From: Hofstenia miamia
Lineage: Eukaryota > Xenacoelomorpha > Acoela > Hofsteniidae
Length of the DNA: 64,000 bases
Direction of reading: 5' to 3'
Assembly (NCBI GenBank): GCA_900660155.1
Contig: CABFPE010000199.1
Coordinates: 1,100,999-1,164,998, forward strand
Position numbers and translations under genes: made by a program
The notes under the pieces: generated by a model
The model's input: only the letters and a program-made list of their open reading frames with translations
The model's database searches: none
Told to the model about the DNA's origin: nothing
Part shown: piece after piece, positions 35,216-46,109 of the stretch
Position numbering within the stretch: position 1 is the first letter of the stretch
How the letters are laid out: every line of letters starts with the position of its first letter

Positions 35216-36006
35216 AACCCTGGCCGCTGAACATAATACCTCACAAAGGACTATTGGTCGCATTTTACGTGAAGATTTAGAGTTGACAGCTTATAAGACA
35301 AGAAGAAATAATTTTTTTTGGTGCTGGTGGTGAGCATCTGCGGTTGGCAAGAACTAGAAATTTTGACGCTCGCTGTGTCATCTTTTGCGATGAGAAATTT
35401 TTTTCAGTGAATGAGAGTTTAAATAGTCAAAATAAACGAGTGTATGCCACATCTCTTGCAAATGTTGACCCGAAGAAATTGTACAGAAAACTTTGTCCGT
35501 AATGGTTTTTGCGGCAATCAGTGGTTCTGGAATTTCTGACCTAAAATTTGTTGATCCTGGTGTAAAAATTGATCAGCACTATTACACAGACTGTAATACA
35601 TGACACTGTGCTTCCTTGGGTTCAAAGAACTTTTCAAAATAGGCCATACATCTTCCAGCAGGATGGGGCTCCATCACATACCTCCAATAAATGTCAAGAA
35701 TTTCGTCAAGTCAATTTTTATGATTTTCTCAACAAGACAGAATGGCCAGCTGCGTTGCCCGACTTGAATCCTTGTGACTTTTTCTTGTGGGGATACTTAG
35801 AACAGAAGGTAAACTACAAAACGTACTCGTCTGTTGAAAGTTTAAAGGCTGCTTTGAATGATGCATATCAGCAAATGGATAAGAAAATGGTCGAGAATGC
35901 ATGTGTGCGTCAATTCAAGAAAAGATGTGCACTGCTGGTCAAGCAAAAAGGCGGACCTTTTGAACACTTGATTTATATGTTGTTAATACCACATTTGTTT
36001 GTTTGA
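35216..36006 (+). pseudogene. Mariner-type transposase, second helix-turn-helix and catalytic domain
   Basis: Right after the insertion, RTLAAEHNTSQRTIGRILRE is the second DNA-binding helix. After frameshifts come FCDEKFFSVNE (first Asp), IFQQDGAPSHTSNK (second Asp) and LPDLNPCDFFLWG (third acidic residue, Asp). I count 37 residues between the last two. The frame 35569-36006 is open to a natural end. Several frame changes between 35300 and 35600 inactivate it. Confidence 0.85.
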
Positions 36007-36087
36007 AATATATTTTGTTATTAGATTCACATTTTTCTTACCACAAACATGAACATAACTTGTCTGATTTTAGCTGTCTCACCCTGT

Positions 36088-36732
36088 ATATATATATATA
36101 TATATATATTTAATTTTATGAAAATTTTAATTAGGGTGCCAATTACCAGTATCATCCTTTCCTGTAGATGTGATCTGTAAAGGAACTCTGTGTCTAAAAA
36201 GAATCTCTTGAAGAAAATTATGGTACCAATACTTGTAAAATTTAAAAACTTTGTGTTTGCAAGGAACTTACGTCACATTGGTACAGAACTTTACCTCTTC
36301 AGTTGATTTTAATTTAGGTACTCTGCTACTCTTAAAAGATAAAGACCATCCAACAAGGCGTTACGAGAGGGCTTGATATGCACAGTTGATAGAAAAGTTC
36401 ACCTATCAGAAATATGGTTTGTAATTGTAATTTTAGTGAAGTTTTAAAGTCTTTTTTTCTTCCTTGAATTCATGAATGTGTTATCCACTTATCTTAGAGC
36501 TAGAACAGCACACAAAAAAGCAAGAAAGGATTGATATTAGCGGGTTATGCCACAACTATTTATGTATTTAATAAGTCCGAATTACTTTTAGCCTCAAGGA
36601 AAAAAATTTTACATGAAAAAATGACTTGCATTTGACCAATCGAACAAAACATTTCGTTAATTGGAACAAGATAGTGGGTGGAAGTTAAGCTTTTTAGGAT
36701 ATACATATATATATATATAATATATATATAAT

Positions 36733-36777
<45 letters not shown>

Positions 36778-37876
36778 CGGGTTCTAGATTTTCCATTTCA
36801 TCCAGCGCCGTTTTGATGCAAAGCCAGAATGATTCATTTTATCCAAAACTTTTTACACTGGACATTTGGAATAGGGGTCTAATTTCTTATTTATGAGTTT
36901 CAAGTTTTTAGACCCGTATCTTGCGTTTCCAAAATAGTATCTAGCGCCCGGATATATATATATATATATATAATTTTTTTTATTAAATAATTATATTCTG
37001 AATTAAACGTTTACAATCCGATTAGTAAATCAATAGTCCGTGGGTGTTTGTAGTTTTAATCACTTCTTAAAATGTCAATCAAATTGAAACAATCCGTTGT
37101 TAAATCTAAAAATTTTGAATAATCTTCTTCGTGAGTCATAAGGTACTTCTGCGCTTATATATATATATATAATCAGCAACCAGCATTAAATAAAGCTAAT
37201 ATTTAATTATAAAATCATTGTTAGCAAAATATTAATATTTCACTTTAAAGTTAATATAGTAAATATCCTGTTTTAGAGTTAATAAAGATAATTTTACTAA
37301 TAATCAATTGTTTAAGACAATAACTAGACTTCAAATGCAGGATTAGATTAATGAATATCGTTAATTTATTTGAGTTAACCTCTTAGAGGGAATGAGAGAA
37401 GAGTGATTTTGAGCAATATGACTTTCAATTTAGCTTTATAACTAATAATTCTCTGCAGGCGTGGTAGCCACTAATGATTTTGAGCAGCAATGGGCCCTCT
37501 CTGATAAATCATTAGATCATTCGGCAATTTTACTTGTGGTCAAATCGCGTCCTAAGAGTAGACCCAATGAGATTTTTTTCTATCTTAAGAAATTGCAATA
37601 TAGTTATTTTTTACAATTAATGCTTAGCCTACTATTTACATGAAATTGGACAACTGTAATCCAACCTTGGAGGTTGTCAAAAGATGTCGTTCAATATTAA
37701 GAAAAGTTTGTCAAGACAACAAAAATTTCTGCCTATTTAAATTAGTTTTCATTGCAATTAGTAAATTATAGTTTTTGCAAATTATTTTCGTTAGGTTGAC
37801 AAGAAGTTAATACGTATCATTTGTTAGATTAATTAGGTTAACATTTTGTTTGCTCTAGTGATTATATAAATATATA
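36088..37876. other. Non-coding with several (TA)n tracts
   Basis: TA repeats at about 36087-36110, 36705-36770, 36953-36971 and 37158-37171. The frames that look like YIYIYI proteins only translate these repeats. No gene recognised. Confidence 0.55.
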
Positions 37877-38046
37877 TATACCCTTGTAAATCAGTTTGGA
37901 AAATTTGGCAAATAATTGCCAAATATTTGGAAAAATTTGCATAATATTTGGAAATGGAATCTTTCCAAATATTTGGCAAATATTTGCCAAATTATCCAAA
38001 GTTGAAATTTGGAATCTTTCCAAATATTTGCCAAAGTTTTGCGAAA
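37877..38046 (+). repeat. TTTGGCAAATATTTGG word array, copy 1
   Basis: Starts ACCCTTGTAAATCAGTTTGG and is then composed almost only of TTTGGAAA, TTTGGCAAATA, TTTGCCAAATATTTGG and their inverses. The same array, with the same leading sequence, is at 51476-51700 in reverse orientation. It resembles the subterminal arrays of the hAT-type elements, but only one end is visible. Confidence 0.75.
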
Positions 38047-38446
38047 AATTTTTTTTGCAAAAATTACATTATTAAAGTAGTTTTTTTGAAATATATATTA
38101 ATTATATTTAACAAATTTGTGTATTCAAGTCAGCACTATATTCCCACACAAAGCATTATCAATCTGCTGACGCTAGGATGCACAAAATTTGTTGCTTGAT
38201 GCTAAATTTGTTAAACCCTTATAGGGTTTTCTGTGAGTGAATCTTATCACTAGAATCCTACTGCTTCCATGTTAATTATTTATTACAATATTTAATGTTA
38301 CCGAGTAATTATTTGCAGTGTGCATTTATAAATGAAATATTCAAAATTACTACTATTTTGAATGAATTTACTTATGAAAGTTATTCAATGTTGAAAACAA
38401 ACTCCTATATGCAAAATTCATATATATTCATGCATTAGATGATTTC

Positions 38447-38520
38447 AGATTCGTGGTGTAAGATACACAGCCGTTTCTATTGTAGAACGGGAGTTGTGAG
38501 TTCAAATCTCACCGAATCTA
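38447..38520 (+). tRNA. tRNA-like fold, probably a tRNA-derived relic
   Basis: The ends AGATTCG and CGAATCT pair perfectly (7 bp), GTGT/ACAC forms a short D stem, and GTGAG/CTCAC with loop TTCAAAT is a perfect T arm. The middle hairpin (CCGTT...AACGG) is about four bases too long, its loop is not a 7-base anticodon loop, and the D loop has only five bases and lacks GG. A decoding role is therefore doubtful. The T arm would serve as a B box for polymerase III, so a SINE head or tRNA pseudogene is likelier. Confidence 0.4.
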
Positions 38521-39999
38521 TTCTAAATTCGTTGTATTAATTTTATGTTTGCTTTATGGATACTTAATTTTGTTGAAAAATAAAGGAAAACATCTTGAAT
38601 AAAATTGCGATCATGAAATGATGTGTGGGAGACATTTTCACCACTATTCACAAAAAGTCCAATGGTTATGATTAATACAAAAATAAATATTTCTTAAAAA
38701 AAACAAGTATGAAAAGAAAAAATCACATTTCTACGTTTGCTGGCAGTTTCAAATTTTATATTAAACAGACTGCTCTAAAATGTATTTTATTTTATGCTTT
38801 TGTATAATTTTAGATAGAAATTCAAGGCTAGTCCATTTTTCCGGGTAAATCTTATAAGGAATATCAAAGTTATTATAATTTCACTAAGTCTCGCTAATAA
38901 TAATTTATGTAAAATTTTAAATATTTTTCAGGTTCTGCTGCATTACATATTAAGTAGAAACCGATTATTCTAATTTATTAAGTACATGTAAAACTAATTG
39001 TTTACCCTCAATGCAATTATATATACTGTATAAATAAACAAGAAAAAGAAAGAAACTTTGAAATATCAATGCCAATAGTAAATAAGCACCCAAGGTGTGT
39101 ATTAGATAACAACATCCAAGGAAATATTCCACTATTAATTATTATAATTGCACATCACGATTCCAAACCATAACTTAAGAGAGACATTGGCGATCTAGTG
39201 CAAATAGTATATTGGTTGGTCTTTGAAGATGATTCATACCACTGTCAAAACATGTCCATTGTAATTGACGTGATTCTTTAAAATATTTACTAATGATAAA
39301 TGAAGCAGACGTGTCTGTTTGCGTCCTCTCTGTTGAATGAAAATTCACGTTTCGCTGATTGTTTAATTTATGCAACATGTAGACAATCGCATCGTAACTA
39401 TTCTTTTCTCGCCCTTAAATATCTAAATAGACTTGTATACTGGAAAATTCTATAATGTCCCAACACGGTATACAATTGAAATATAATAGAACATTCATAA
39501 ATTCAAATTTTAAATTCATAAAAAAATTTTTTTAAAAATATTAAGAAAATATAAAATATTGTAAATAAATTATATAAATGTGAAAGTAATCAATTATGAC
39601 ATGTAGTTCTTTGCGCTTAACACTTAATGAAAGTTGTTTATTTAATATTAAATATTTAAAATCAAATTTCAAAAATATTAGACTTAACCTATCTATGAAC
39701 AATGATGCTACGAGATATATTTTGCCTTATTGAAATTGATGTTTCACGATTAGTCAAAATGGATAGCGTTTTTCATTGCTTTGCAGTCCAAAGGTTGAGA
39801 AAGATTATATCAAAAACAATTTACATACCGGTCTTGCTAACAGTCAAAGCAATTGTGGTTAAATAAAATCAAACAATTTTGATAATTTATTTGGCGTAAC
39901 ATCAAAGCGCATCTGTGTTTATTTAACTAATTAACTTTTGTTTACATGAATATAAGAGAATTCAAAGCAAAATCAATAAGATTTCATGTGACGCACAGT
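38521..39999. other. Non-coding
   Basis: No recognisable gene. A 67-residue minus-strand frame at 39175-39378 has no family signature. Confidence 0.45.
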
Positions 40000-40092
40000 T
40001 ACAGGCAGTGTCGACCTTCCCCTGGCAATTTTCTTTATGCTAAAAATGGGTGTCAACCCCCCTCCCTGAAAATTCTAAACGCGCCTCTGTTA
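40000..40092. mobile_element. Possible tiny CAGAGGCGCG-type element
   Basis: A GC-rich insert reading GCAGTGTCGACC at one end and AACGCGCCTCT at the other, with GGGTGTCAACCCCCCTCCC inside, lies between two GTTACAG sites. The base composition contrasts sharply with its flanks. The ends pair only weakly. Confidence 0.35.
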
Positions 40093-40717
40093 CAGGTAGT
40101 TCCCTCTTTTACTGACAGCGAAATGGCTTCAAATGCAGAAAAAGTAATCTCGATACACATTTGTGTTCATGACATGAAAAAATTAGATTATACACATACA
40201 CGTAGAATGGAAAATGTCAAACAATGGAAATGCATGTAGTTAGCAAAAAAGGAATGCAATGTTGTATAAATAGTTTTTCTACTGTTTTAAATTTTAAGTA
40301 TAATCATCTTCTACATCATGGCTTACAATATCAATGCGCAGAACACACATGTAACCAATATACCTTGTCCGCCAATATTGAACCTACATTAATAAAAAAA
40401 TTTAGCATGCAGTTTTGAACTTAAAGCCAATCTGACCCCTATAAAAATCTATGGCAAATGAGATAACAAAAGCTTCAACAAACAAGTTCTGGGCCAATTT
40501 TAAGGAGCAGTATCTAGCAGAAACTTAAAAAATGAATTTCTAAATATTTAACCATAGTTTTTAGCGTACTAAGTAGTTTCTTGTTTGCGTGAATTAAAAA
40601 CTACCATGTGTGCGACCCTTTCGAGACGCATGTTCCATAGATTTATTTTCTATATGAAATATTTTTTACACTTCTATCCGCTATTTGTAATGTACTTAAA
40701 AAATTAGAAACGCTGTC

Positions 40718-41198
40718 ATGAATGCACGGAAACGGAAAAATTCTATCAGTGATGATGAAGCGATCTACCAAAGGTGTAAATGGAATGAAGAATCATTTGA
40801 CAGCCTTTCTGGTAGCAATAGTAACAATTCCTTAAATTATTCCAAAACTCAAGAAGTGAGATGTTCTACTCCAATATTGTCAGAGCAAAGCTTGCCAGTT
40901 ATAAGTTTCATATCGGAGATTGACACAAGTACTTCATTAGAATTCAGTTCGATGTTCGAGAATATAAGTGATGGTAGTTAAAATTAAATATTTCAATTTT
41001 AATACCCTTAATATAGATGAAGAACTATATCCAGGAAGTCATATTTCTATTGGTGCATTTCAAAATAGGTTACTATCATTGGCTGCACGGCACAATTTAT
41101 CTGATGTGGCAACTACAGAATTTTTTCAACTCTTCAAGGAAACTCTACCACCAGGAAATTCTATTCCGCAATTTAAGGAAATAAAGAAGACGCAATTA
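40718..41198 (+). pseudogene. Two-exon fragment resembling a CACTA-type transposase N-terminus
   Basis: Exon 1 (40718-40973) encodes MNARKRKNSISDDEAIYQRC and a Ser/Asn-rich stretch. A GT at 40974 and an AG at 41015-41016 would remove a 43-base intron and join the frame in phase to exon 2 (41017-41198). Exon 2 has ELYPGSHISIGAF, LLSLAARHNLSDVA and LPPGNSIPQFKEIKK. The pattern LYPGS ... RHNLS-x-A ... LP-x-N-x-x-P ... KK is what I know from the N-terminal region of CACTA/TNP2-like transposases in invertebrates. A GT at 41199 could be the next donor. No catalytic domain follows; a (TA)n and the duplicated block come next. It could instead be a host gene derived from such a transposase. Confidence 0.45.
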
Positions 41199-41282
41199 GT
41201 AAATGCAATTTTGAATATAGTAATTTTACTTTTTTACATAAAGTTCAATTTTAGAAAAAAGTCAATAAAATCCAGATAGCAC

Positions 41283-41322
<40 letters not shown>

Positions 41323-41325
<3 letters not shown>

Positions 41326-42062
41326 GAGAGGGCATTTGATTCTACCTTAAAATTTTCTTCTAACTATTTGAAAGAATATTATTGGCACAATTTTGGATTG
41401 GTTGAAAGTATAACATGAAAAATGCCGATTAATCGCACTTAGGACTAAATGGCAGCAAAGTTTGCACAAATTGAATTGATGTGAAGTGCAATATGTAACT
41501 TTTTAGACTTGGCTTCTGAAGTCAAATTGATAATTTCAATAACTAAATAATTTTTTATACCTGAATATCAGGAATTATGATGAGAAGGGTCAAATAGGTC
41601 TTCTAATCCTAATTAACAAATTATGCAAAATAAATTTTCTTAATGTCATTGATTTCATAAATCATCACTGGCAATCATTTTTTGCATAGATTACTTGATT
41701 TGACTTGTTTTACAATCAGTAATGACTCATTAAGAAAGTGAAATTTGAATATGTAAAAACATTTCAAATGAAAAAAAGATTCATATTTCATGAGGCTTTA
41801 TTAAACCTGAACAATCAAAAATATTCACTTCAATATTATTGAGTCGTTTAAGCTGCGGCACATTCAAACTGACTTTCTCATCCAAGTATACATTAAGTTT
41901 GCGAAGAGATTTGCACTCATCAGAGAATATTTCAAGCACAGGAATGACAATTTCATTCTGAAGTCGAAAATTAGCCAAAGATAATTTAGGCAAAGCTATG
42001 GCTAATTTTGAAAAGAACGTCAACTCTTTGAAATGACTGCAATCCAAATACAATTCAAGAAT
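41323..42062. repeat. Direct duplicate of 42070-42809 (likely assembly artefact)
   Basis: The ~740 bases from CCTGAGAGGGCATTTGATTC to ATACAATTCAAGAAT appear identical to the block 747 bases further right, and the two are separated by a single N at 42063. The left copy begins after a (TA)n tract. Zero visible divergence including non-coding DNA, plus the N at the junction, points to two overlapping contig ends or haplotypes placed side by side. Confidence 0.85.
41781..42053 (-). pseudogene. Duplicated last ~90 codons of the F-box/LRR gene
   Basis: Encodes the same C-terminal 90 residues (ending DCSGLIKPHEI) as 42528-42800, without the rest of the gene. Part of the direct duplicate above, so probably not a separate locus. 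Confidence 0.85.
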
Positions 42063-42063
42063 N
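42063..42063. other. Single N at the junction of the duplicate blocks
   Basis: Marks the contig join between the two copies. Confidence 0.8.
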
Positions 42064-42527
42064 TATAAACCTGAGAGGGCATTTGATTCTACCTTAAAAT
42101 TTTCTTCTAACTATTTGAAAGAATATTATTGGCACAATTTTGGATTGGTTGAAAGTATAACATGAAAAATGCCGATTAATCGCACTTAGGACTAAATGGC
42201 AGCAAAGTTTGCACAAATTGAATTGATGTGAAGTGCAATATGTAACTTTTTAGACTTGGCTTCTGAAGTCAAATTGATAATTTCAATAACTAAATAATTT
42301 TTTATACCTGAATATCAGGAATTATGATGAGAAGGGTCAAATAGGTCTTCTAATCCTAATTAACAAATTATGCAAAATAAATTTTCTTAATGTCATTGAT
42401 TTCATAAATCATCACTGGCAATCATTTTTTGCATAGATTACTTGATTTGACTTGTTTTACAATCAGTAATGACTCATTAAGAAAGTGAAATTTGAATATG
42501 TAAAAACATTTCAAATGAAAAAAAGAT

Positions 42528-44072
42528 TCATATTTCATGAGGCTTTATTAAACCTGAACAATCAAAAATATTCACTTCAATATTATTGAGTCGTTTAAGC
42601 TGCGGCACATTCAAACTGACTTTCTCATCCAAGTATACATTAAGTTTGCGAAGAGATTTGCACTCATCAGAGAATATTTCAAGCACAGGAATGACAATTT
42701 CATTCTGAAGTCGAAAATTAGCCAAAGATAATTTAGGCAAAGCTATGGCTAATTTTGAAAAGAACGTCAACTCTTTGAAATGACTGCAATCCAAATACAA
42801 TTCAAGAATGCTAAAGTTTTGTTTGAGCTTGAGGTTTTCTATTTGTATAGGCCTGTAGAAAATACTTTTAATGTATAACCTTTCTAAATATCTGCAATTA
42901 GCCATTACAAATTCTAAGCTTTTATTAGTAGTAGCCCATTGTAAATATAAAAATCTAAGATTTTTTGACAGTAATGATTTTATTTTTGTTATGTCATCTT
43001 GAGCCATTTCAAGTGTTTCTGGAATGATTTGAACTGAAAGTTTTTTTACCTGTTCAAAGTCAGCATTAAATCCACATTCACTACTTATCGTAACATAGAG
43101 CTCATTCAGCAAAGCTCCATATTCAAAGTAAGCAAAAAAATCCTTTGATAGAAGTAGGCAATTTGATAATATTAGTTTTTTCAGATTGTGGGTTGCATAA
43201 ATGAAGATACCTGAAATATCACATGAATCTAACTTCACACAATTAAGGCTTCGGTTATTTTCTAAAACTTTTATAAGAATGGCTTCACTATGAGGCGCAA
43301 GTGAGGTTAGGCTTAACTTTGTCAAATTGCGACCCTGAAAATATGATAAAATCATTCCTGGATTTATTTTTCCGCTCATATACTCTAATGCTAAACATTT
43401 CAAATTCATTGAATTCCGTAACAAAAGACTAGTTTGACCTTTCTCAACATGGATGGATTTGAGCTGCAATTCCAATAAAGACTTCAAATTGCTAATAGCA
43501 ACTAGTGAAGTGTCGTTAAGGTCACTTTCAGCAATGCATAGTCGGTTTAATTCTACTAAATTTTTAGCAAAAATTATAATTACTTCATTCATACAATGAT
43601 GTAAAGAAAGACTTTTTAAAACTTTTAGGTTTATTAGATGCACTGCTCCTTCATAAGAACAATTATATAATGAAAGGCTGTGAATATTGGGACAAACATG
43701 AAGAAGTATTGAAGCCATTTCAAAAGAAAATTCAGGAGGGAAGAATGAGAAATGAGTTGCAATGGATAAATCGTTATTCAAAATCAGGTTTTTAAGCTTG
43801 CCTTTACTCAGATTACAAATCTCAGGAATATCAATCGTCTTCCAAAGCACTTTGTCATGACTGAGATTGTTCCAACTCTTACTGACTTTACGCACGGTTG
43901 AACACAGTGTAGTTGTGGGAAAGTAAGCAAATACTTTTCGCCATATATGATCAGGCAGAGTGTTCCAATCGATTGAATGCATTGAATGTAATTTTTTTCT
44001 ATCTAAAAGGCATTCATCTTGCAATTTTTTCTCTTTTGATGGCTGGTTTAGGAAGTTTTTCTTCATATCCAA
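42528..44072 (-). CDS. F-box and leucine-rich-repeat protein (FBXL-type)
   Basis: A complete single-exon frame of 514 residues. Residues ~36-78 form an F-box: WNTLPDHIWRKVFAYFP, then LCSTVRKVSKSWNNLSHD and VLWKTID, with the expected L-P hydrophobic pattern and the conserved Trp residues. F-boxes bind SKP1 and link the protein to a cullin-RING (SCF) ubiquitin ligase. The rest (about 90-510) is a run of degenerate leucine-rich repeats of the FBXL kind, e.g. IHSLSLYNCSYEGA, LKSLSLHHCMNEV and LNRLCIAESDLNDTS, which would form the substrate-binding horseshoe. No membrane segment. The start at MDMKKNF is the first Met of the frame. Individual substrates cannot be inferred. Lack of introns could mean a retrogene, or a lineage where such families are intronless. 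Its 3' end is duplicated to the left. Confidence 0.9.
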   Translation of the reverse strand: MDMKKNFLNQPSKEKKLQDECLLDRKKLHSMHSIDWNTLPDHIWRKVFAYFPTTTLCSTVRKVSKSWNNLSHDKVLWKTIDIPEICNLSKGKLKNLILNNDLSIATHFSFFPPEFSFEMASILLHVCPNIHSLSLYNCSYEGAVHLINLKVLKSLSLHHCMNEVIIIFAKNLVELNRLCIAESDLNDTSLVAISNLKSLLELQLKSIHVEKGQTSLLLRNSMNLKCLALEYMSGKINPGMILSYFQGRNLTKLSLTSLAPHSEAILIKVLENNRSLNCVKLDSCDISGIFIYATHNLKKLILSNCLLLSKDFFAYFEYGALLNELYVTISSECGFNADFEQVKKLSVQIIPETLEMAQDDITKIKSLLSKNLRFLYLQWATTNKSLEFVMANCRYLERLYIKSIFYRPIQIENLKLKQNFSILELYLDCSHFKELTFFSKLAIALPKLSLANFRLQNEIVIPVLEIFSDECKSLRKLNVYLDEKVSLNVPQLKRLNNIEVNIFDCSGLIKPHEI

Positions 44073-44299
44073 GTGAATTTCGATTTGTTACACATACTAT
44101 TTATCTTTAAACAGTTACACTGATATCAACACTAAAATATTTATTCTTTGTGTTGACACAGATGTTTAGTTGGCGTCTAATCACGATATTAGATTTTTAT
44201 TTAAATAACATCAGTTCATAAGTTTTGATCATTCTATGCTTTGAAAATTGGTTATGACATCGAGATAAAAACTTTGAAAAGTATATTACTGGTGTTATA

Positions 44300-45611
44300 T
44301 CACTCAACTATCTGCTTAAAATACATTTGCTAAATTTTGAGAGCATAATTTTAAATTTGATCTGGATTTCTTTAAAATATAATTTAATTGATAGTTTATC
44401 TGATCATTCAACAATCATCATCATGACAAATATTACTACTATTGATCCTACATCATTTGTAAAGTATACTAACGATAAAACGCATTACAGTATCAATCAA
44501 GCCAATATACCTCTATTTAGAGAAGTATTATTGAAATCATTATATTCATTTGTTATCAATCAAAATGATTACATCAAATACTGGTATGGCCATTTATGTT
44601 ATCTAATGGATATAACCTTACCAAAGAAAAGAAAGACAAGATTAAGTTTCCCGACATACTGTTCTTCTAACTCTACATTTCTACAACAAACTGATGAGTA
44701 TTAATAATGTCTTTATATATTCTCGTGACACCGCCAAACTTCGAAATATCTATTTATTTCTCTAAATGATCTTCTAATATCTACCGAACTAAATCGTAAA
44801 AGTTCATTCACTCTTTTGAACACTGTTCAATCAACCAATTCATGAATTTCTTCAATTGATTAGTCCGGATTAAATATCTTAATTCTATTAAGGCCTCCAC
44901 TCAAAATGAAGCTGTAAACTTATATAATGAGTACTTCTGCTCTTTTTATGAAGATAAAATTTCTATTAAATATTTCTTCCAGAACTCTGCCTATAACATT
45001 GTTCACCTCTCCCTATTACATTTTTCACCTCTCCCTAGATTTAATTTCTGAAGTATTATGTGAAATTCCAAGCACTGACTGCGGATTAGACCAAGCTGCT
45101 AACCATTTCTACACACGTTGCTTACATGTTTCAAGCTATTCACATATATCATCGATGGCTGCGAACACCCGACCATTAGGAAAAAAATCTAAAAATATTC
45201 TATTTTACAAAAAGTCAAGAAAAATTTGATGTCAAGTTACAGGCTGATTAGCTTACTTAATAAGTTGTCCCTCGTATTTGAATAATCCATTGCTAAGACA
45301 ATTTCTCCCATTATCTACAGCAATTTGTCGACTTCCCAATATGGATTTACTCCTAAAAAGATTACTAATACACAACTTCAAATTTCATGACAAAAGCATT
45401 GGTACATGCTCACTATCTCTTGTCTTTTCAAAGGCTTTTGACAAAATCCCTAATAATATTCTTATCGACAACCTTTTCAGTAACTTAATCATTCGAGGGG
45501 ACTTATTGAAACTAATAGCGTTCTATTTAGAAAATCGGTAACAAATTGTTTCGATCAATGATATCTAATCAAGGACATTCCCAATTAGTAGTGGTGTTCC
45601 ACATACATTTT

Positions 45612-45617
<6 letters not shown>
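44300..45617 (+). mobile_element. LINE relic (end of endonuclease to mid RT)
   Basis: Near 44390 SLSDHSTIII is the SDH motif closing the apurinic-type endonuclease. About 1 kb later SLVFSKAFDKIPNNILIDNL (45413-45480) is the catalytic D/V-FSKAFD block of reverse transcriptase, followed by a degenerate SSGVPHT (the G-x-PQG loop). Frameshifts are frequent between. The element stops in a (TA)n tract at 45618, before the catalytic YxDD. Confidence 0.7.
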
Positions 45618-45646
<29 letters not shown>

Positions 45647-46109
45647 GCCAGTGCGTATATTTCCAAGCATGATATTACTTTAAGAAATATTCAAAATCAA
45701 TTGATGCTTTTAATCCTAAGGTGATGCTTAGAAAGGTAATGAGAAATTTTCTTTGACGAATCAGCAGGTGTCTGGAAGCAGAATTGGATTTTATCTGAGT
45801 GACATTTTGTATATTTGCAGTTAAATTTATTAGTGTTGAATCAGGTCAAGATTTTTAGATAAGGTCTAGCAGGATTATTCAGTTCAGGTTAGGTTTGAAT
45901 TATTGTAAATCAATTCCAGGTCAAAACGGAATCAGAATCAGGTTTAACAATGTTCATGTAGTTTGAACAACTATATATCATTTTGATTCGATTAAATTTA
46001 AAATTCTTGTAAAATCAGCAGTGTTATGGTGCCAACCAAATTGACACAGGCAGGCGTAAAATATCAGAAATGATAGACTTGAATAACATTATATAATTCT
46101 GTATTGTAT

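Larger units (their letters stand above)
33961..36087 (+). mobile_element. Mariner-type element (DD37D spacing), interrupted by a hAT-type element
   Basis: The left end CAGAGTGAGGCAGCTAAA and the right end (inverse of CAGGGTGAGACAGCTAAA) form ~28-base inverted repeats lying between TA tracts. Without the nested 864-bp insert and its 8-bp duplication the element is about 1.25 kb, normal for the superfamily. The transposase gene runs on the plus strand and is split by the insertion and by later frameshifts. Confidence 0.85.

Noticed and set aside
38447-38520. Calling a functional tRNA with a named amino acid
   Set aside because: No standard 7-base anticodon loop can be drawn and the D loop lacks GG, so no anticodon can be assigned.
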